Shown here: piece after piece, positions 61,301 through 64,000 of the stretch | Layout: each line of letters opens with the position of its first letter | Numbering within the stretch: the first letter of the stretch is position 1 | Assembly (NCBI RefSeq): GCF_965638725.1 | Contig: NC_134957.1 | Location: 16,330,101 to 16,394,100 of the forward strand | Length of the DNA stretch: 64,000 nt | Origin: Aptenodytes patagonicus | Lineage: Eukaryota > Chordata > Aves > Sphenisciformes > Spheniscidae | Reading direction: 5' to 3' | Translations under genes and position numbers: made by a program | Notes under the pieces: generated by a model | Told to the model about the DNA's origin: nothing | Seen by the model: the letters and a program-made list of their open reading frames with translations, nothing else | Databases searched by the model: none

Positions 61301-64000
61301 GTATGTTTATTCCCCTGAACTGAATAAGTGGGAAACCCAGAGGGTGAATAAGACAAGCTCGTCAACTAGGTACTCTTAACTTTCTTTCCAGCAATTAAGA
61401 TGAGGTTTGTACCTCCCTGTCAGTTCTGCCATATAATAATACTGGGTAGTCATGTAGCTTTTATACTAATAGCAGAGAGTGAAGGCACTTATCCCAGCTC
61501 TAAAATACAGAGCCCATTAAAATGGGATTGAAGGTATTTAATATCAATCGTTGTATTTTCTATTTGTATTCAAAAGTGGCCAGCTTCGTTATATGGGGCA
61601 AATTCAAAATAGTTCCACTGAAGTCACAAAGCCCAAATTTACACCCTCACAAACATGAAATCAATCTCTCTCCAAAGTGTTCTCAGAAAACTGACTCAAG
61701 TTTCTTGTTTCTAGATGAGTTTGCTTACATTATTTCAGAAGAAAATTTTTACATATACAGAAAAAGAGAGAGAGGGAAGGAGAATTCCTCTTTCCTATCC
61801 CACAGCCCCAAGAGGCTGGGTGAGATGGGGGCCCAGAGCTGGACACAGCCCACAGTATATGGGATGGGTCGGGATGCAGAGAGATGTGGGGACTGGACCC
61901 TGGCATGGTTGGAGATCGCGATGCAGGTCCCAACGCAGGGTGGATCATTCCCTCCATGCCGCTCATCCATTTATCCGAGCCAGTGCAACGTGCTGCCCAC
62001 TGCTGCCATCTCCAGCTCTGCAAAGAGGCTTCATGAGAAACTGGCTGCATTTTAGCCGCTGCCTGGTCCTCCGGCCACCGCAGGGCGGCTCAGGCTCGGT
62101 CCCTTCTTCCATTCGCCCTGGAGCTCGTCTCGGCTGTTGTGGCACAGTCTCTCTGTCAGCTTGAACTCTGCTTGTACCCTTTCCCTTCTGAGCTTAGAGA
62201 TCCATGTTTTGGCATATCCTCTTGAACAGCTTCAACCAAGTGTGAAGGGAGGCACAGCGCTGATCCGCAGTGCTGCAGTGCCGAGGGATTCCCGGCAGCA
62301 GACGTGACCCTGCAGGTTCCCATACAATTGGGTTTGCATCAAGGTTCAACTTACCCTTTTGTTAAGCATTAGGGTCTGTCTGCAGCTCGGGGATGCTGAC
62401 TGCATGTGATCTAGTCTTGCCTGGGACATGATGAACTTCTGTCCTTCTCAACTGGTTGGTAACTGGTGACTGAGGTCTATACTCCTTTCTGCCCAGCTTG
62501 CAGGAGATACTGTTTTTTCACACAGCAACCAGCTTACGGGCCCTCTTGTTCAGTTAATTTCAGTGCTGAAGGTTCCACATCAGTCCCTGGTTACAAGAAT
62601 GACGGTCATCATGCTCAGGGCCATATTTTCCCTTCTGCCCTGCCACAAACACAGGAAATCCAGCACCAGAGCACGAAGAAGGGGTAACACTGACTCCCCA
62701 AAGTGCCTTCTCCTCCCATTCCCTGACCTGCACCAGCCCCTCTGTGCAAGAGCAGGATAGGGGTTACTGGGTGGAGGGGGCCGGCAGAAGGGACTGGAGG
62801 CATCAGGCACCGTGGGACCTTCCTTTGAACCTCCCAGCATGAGATTTAACCCTGAGCCCAGCAGCGATAACTCCAGGCCTTACAGCTCTCCCGCTGCTGG
62901 AAGAAGACAGGGTCATGGTTATAACTAAAAGGTTCCTATGGGTGGGCTGGGAGCCAATGCTGGCAGAGAGTTCGGGTGTCCTCCAAAGGCTGCTCTTGGG
63001 GCTGGCTGCCCGCCGTGAGCACGATGCCACTCATCCAGCCCTCAGCTGGATTAACCATCAAAAATAATAACAGAAAAGGCTTCCGCAGCCTCGTTAGGTG
63101 CAGTCCCAAGGGTGCTGGTGGTGGCACAGTGATGCTCAGGAATGGCTTCAGCTGCCTTTTATGGCTCTGTGGGATATTTGGGTTGGTTTTTACCATCAGC
63201 AGCTGAGAAAGAGCTGCTGCATCTGGCTTTGCTCATCTTCCATCTTCATGGTTGCAGCTAATAGCCACTCCTGTCCCTGTATAGCTCACTGAGAATTTGA
63301 TTAACAGATGACATATTTTGCTGCCAGGCCATCAGAGGGAAAGGAAAATGAAGATATTACCAGTGTTGTCATTTGTTGTCTCTATGGCAGTGAAGATAAT
63401 ACCTGGGCCATGCTAAAGCCCACGCACTGCTTACTCCTTTTACCTACCTGCTTTAAGACCTGCCTCTACTCAGAAAAGACAGCCCAGAGGAGGGAGAGAA
63501 GACACGAATTGTCCTTCTGCCTCCTCCAGCCCAGGCAAGAGCCTTGTCCTCAGATGAGGGACACTCGGGGGGTACAAAGGCATTGCTTCCAGTAGTCTGC
63601 ATGCAAACTCTTTTGAAAGTTACTGGGCTTAAAAGTCGATGAACAAAACTTCAGTTCTCTCCTCACTTTATTATTTACCTTCATAATTTATGTTACGTAA
63701 ACATAGAGAATTGTGGTTAGAAACATACCTTAAACACCAAAAATCAAAAGAAATAAATGTAACCCAAGAAGGAAAGACCACAGCACAGCTGGGGCTGAAT
63801 CTTGCCATCTTTTCCTTTCCCAGTCGCATTTCTAAGTCCCCGCAAAAATATTGGACTATTCGTTAGTCAGATTGCTTCCCCTTTTCTAGGAAGGCAGTGC
63901 AGGAAAGTAAGATGTTCCTTCCTTTTCCAAATTATAGAAGCAAAAAAATGCTGTCTTTGTGCAAGCTGACTAGTAAAGTTTTGCAAGGCTGCTACTGCAA
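52384..64000. other. Gene-free right flank
   Basis: No exon, RNA gene, LTR or CR1 is recognised in the final 11.6 kb. A pyrimidine tract followed by a G8 run lies at 54659-54698. Open frames of 177-192 codons (61522-62055 plus, 59343-59921 minus) have no recognisable domain, membrane pattern or splice context and look like chance. If vertebrate gene order around VMA21 is kept, PRRG3 and CNGA2 would be expected on this side, but no exon of either was seen. Confidence 0.5.
54659..54698 (+). repeat. Pyrimidine tract followed by G8 run
   Basis: About 30 bases of T with scattered C, then GA and eight G residues. Low-complexity sequence without a nearby exon on the plus strand. Confidence 0.7.

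Noticed and set aside
61522..62055. 177-codon plus-strand open frame
   Set aside because: Overlaps other open frames on both strands and resembles no known protein.

Overview
This window looks like nuclear DNA from a bird. The evidence is several CR1 LINE copies, two of them with RT-like protein remnants and all with the (ATTCTATG)n-type tail, two avian-type endogenous retrovirus LTR families, and one vertebrate gene with GT-AG introns and a CpG-island promoter. The LTR families and the CR1 3' ends resemble those widespread in neoavian birds; that refinement comes from memory of the families and is inference. No bacterial-style operon, CRISPR array, tRNA or rRNA is visible.

Only one cellular protein-coding gene can be supported: VMA21, on the + strand, in three coding exons (7873-7928, 9829-9938, 11479-11621). 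It encodes a complete 102-residue two-pass membrane protein, the V-ATPase assembly chaperone of the ER. Its promoter is a TATA-less CpG island (about 7560-8290) with X-box-like, NRF1 and ETS motifs just upstream of the ATG.

Layout: 1-7559 is non-coding flank. 7560-11621 holds the VMA21 promoter and gene. 11622 to about 13840 is the probable 3'UTR or immediate downstream region, interrupted by an LTR lying in antisense orientation (12080-12674). A solo LTR of a second family sits at 14677-15810, and another copy of that family, in the same orientation and with a perfect 5-bp target duplication, at 30709-31741. Between and beyond them is AT-rich, gene-free DNA carrying a short 5'-truncated CR1 (26143-26633, minus), a longer CR1 with half an endonuclease and a frameshifted reverse transcriptase (36071-38701, minus), and a CR1 tail (about 52300-52383, plus). 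A 28-G homopolymer lies at 29532-29559. From 38702 to the end I found no recognisable gene.

No convincing undescribed system was found. The observations most worth checking are the LTR family whose internal repeat has units of about 45 bp (15 codons) and keeps a 239-codon frame open, the intact-looking antisense LTR promoter with a palindromic CRE just downstream of VMA21, and the very long G tract next to GC-rich DNA.
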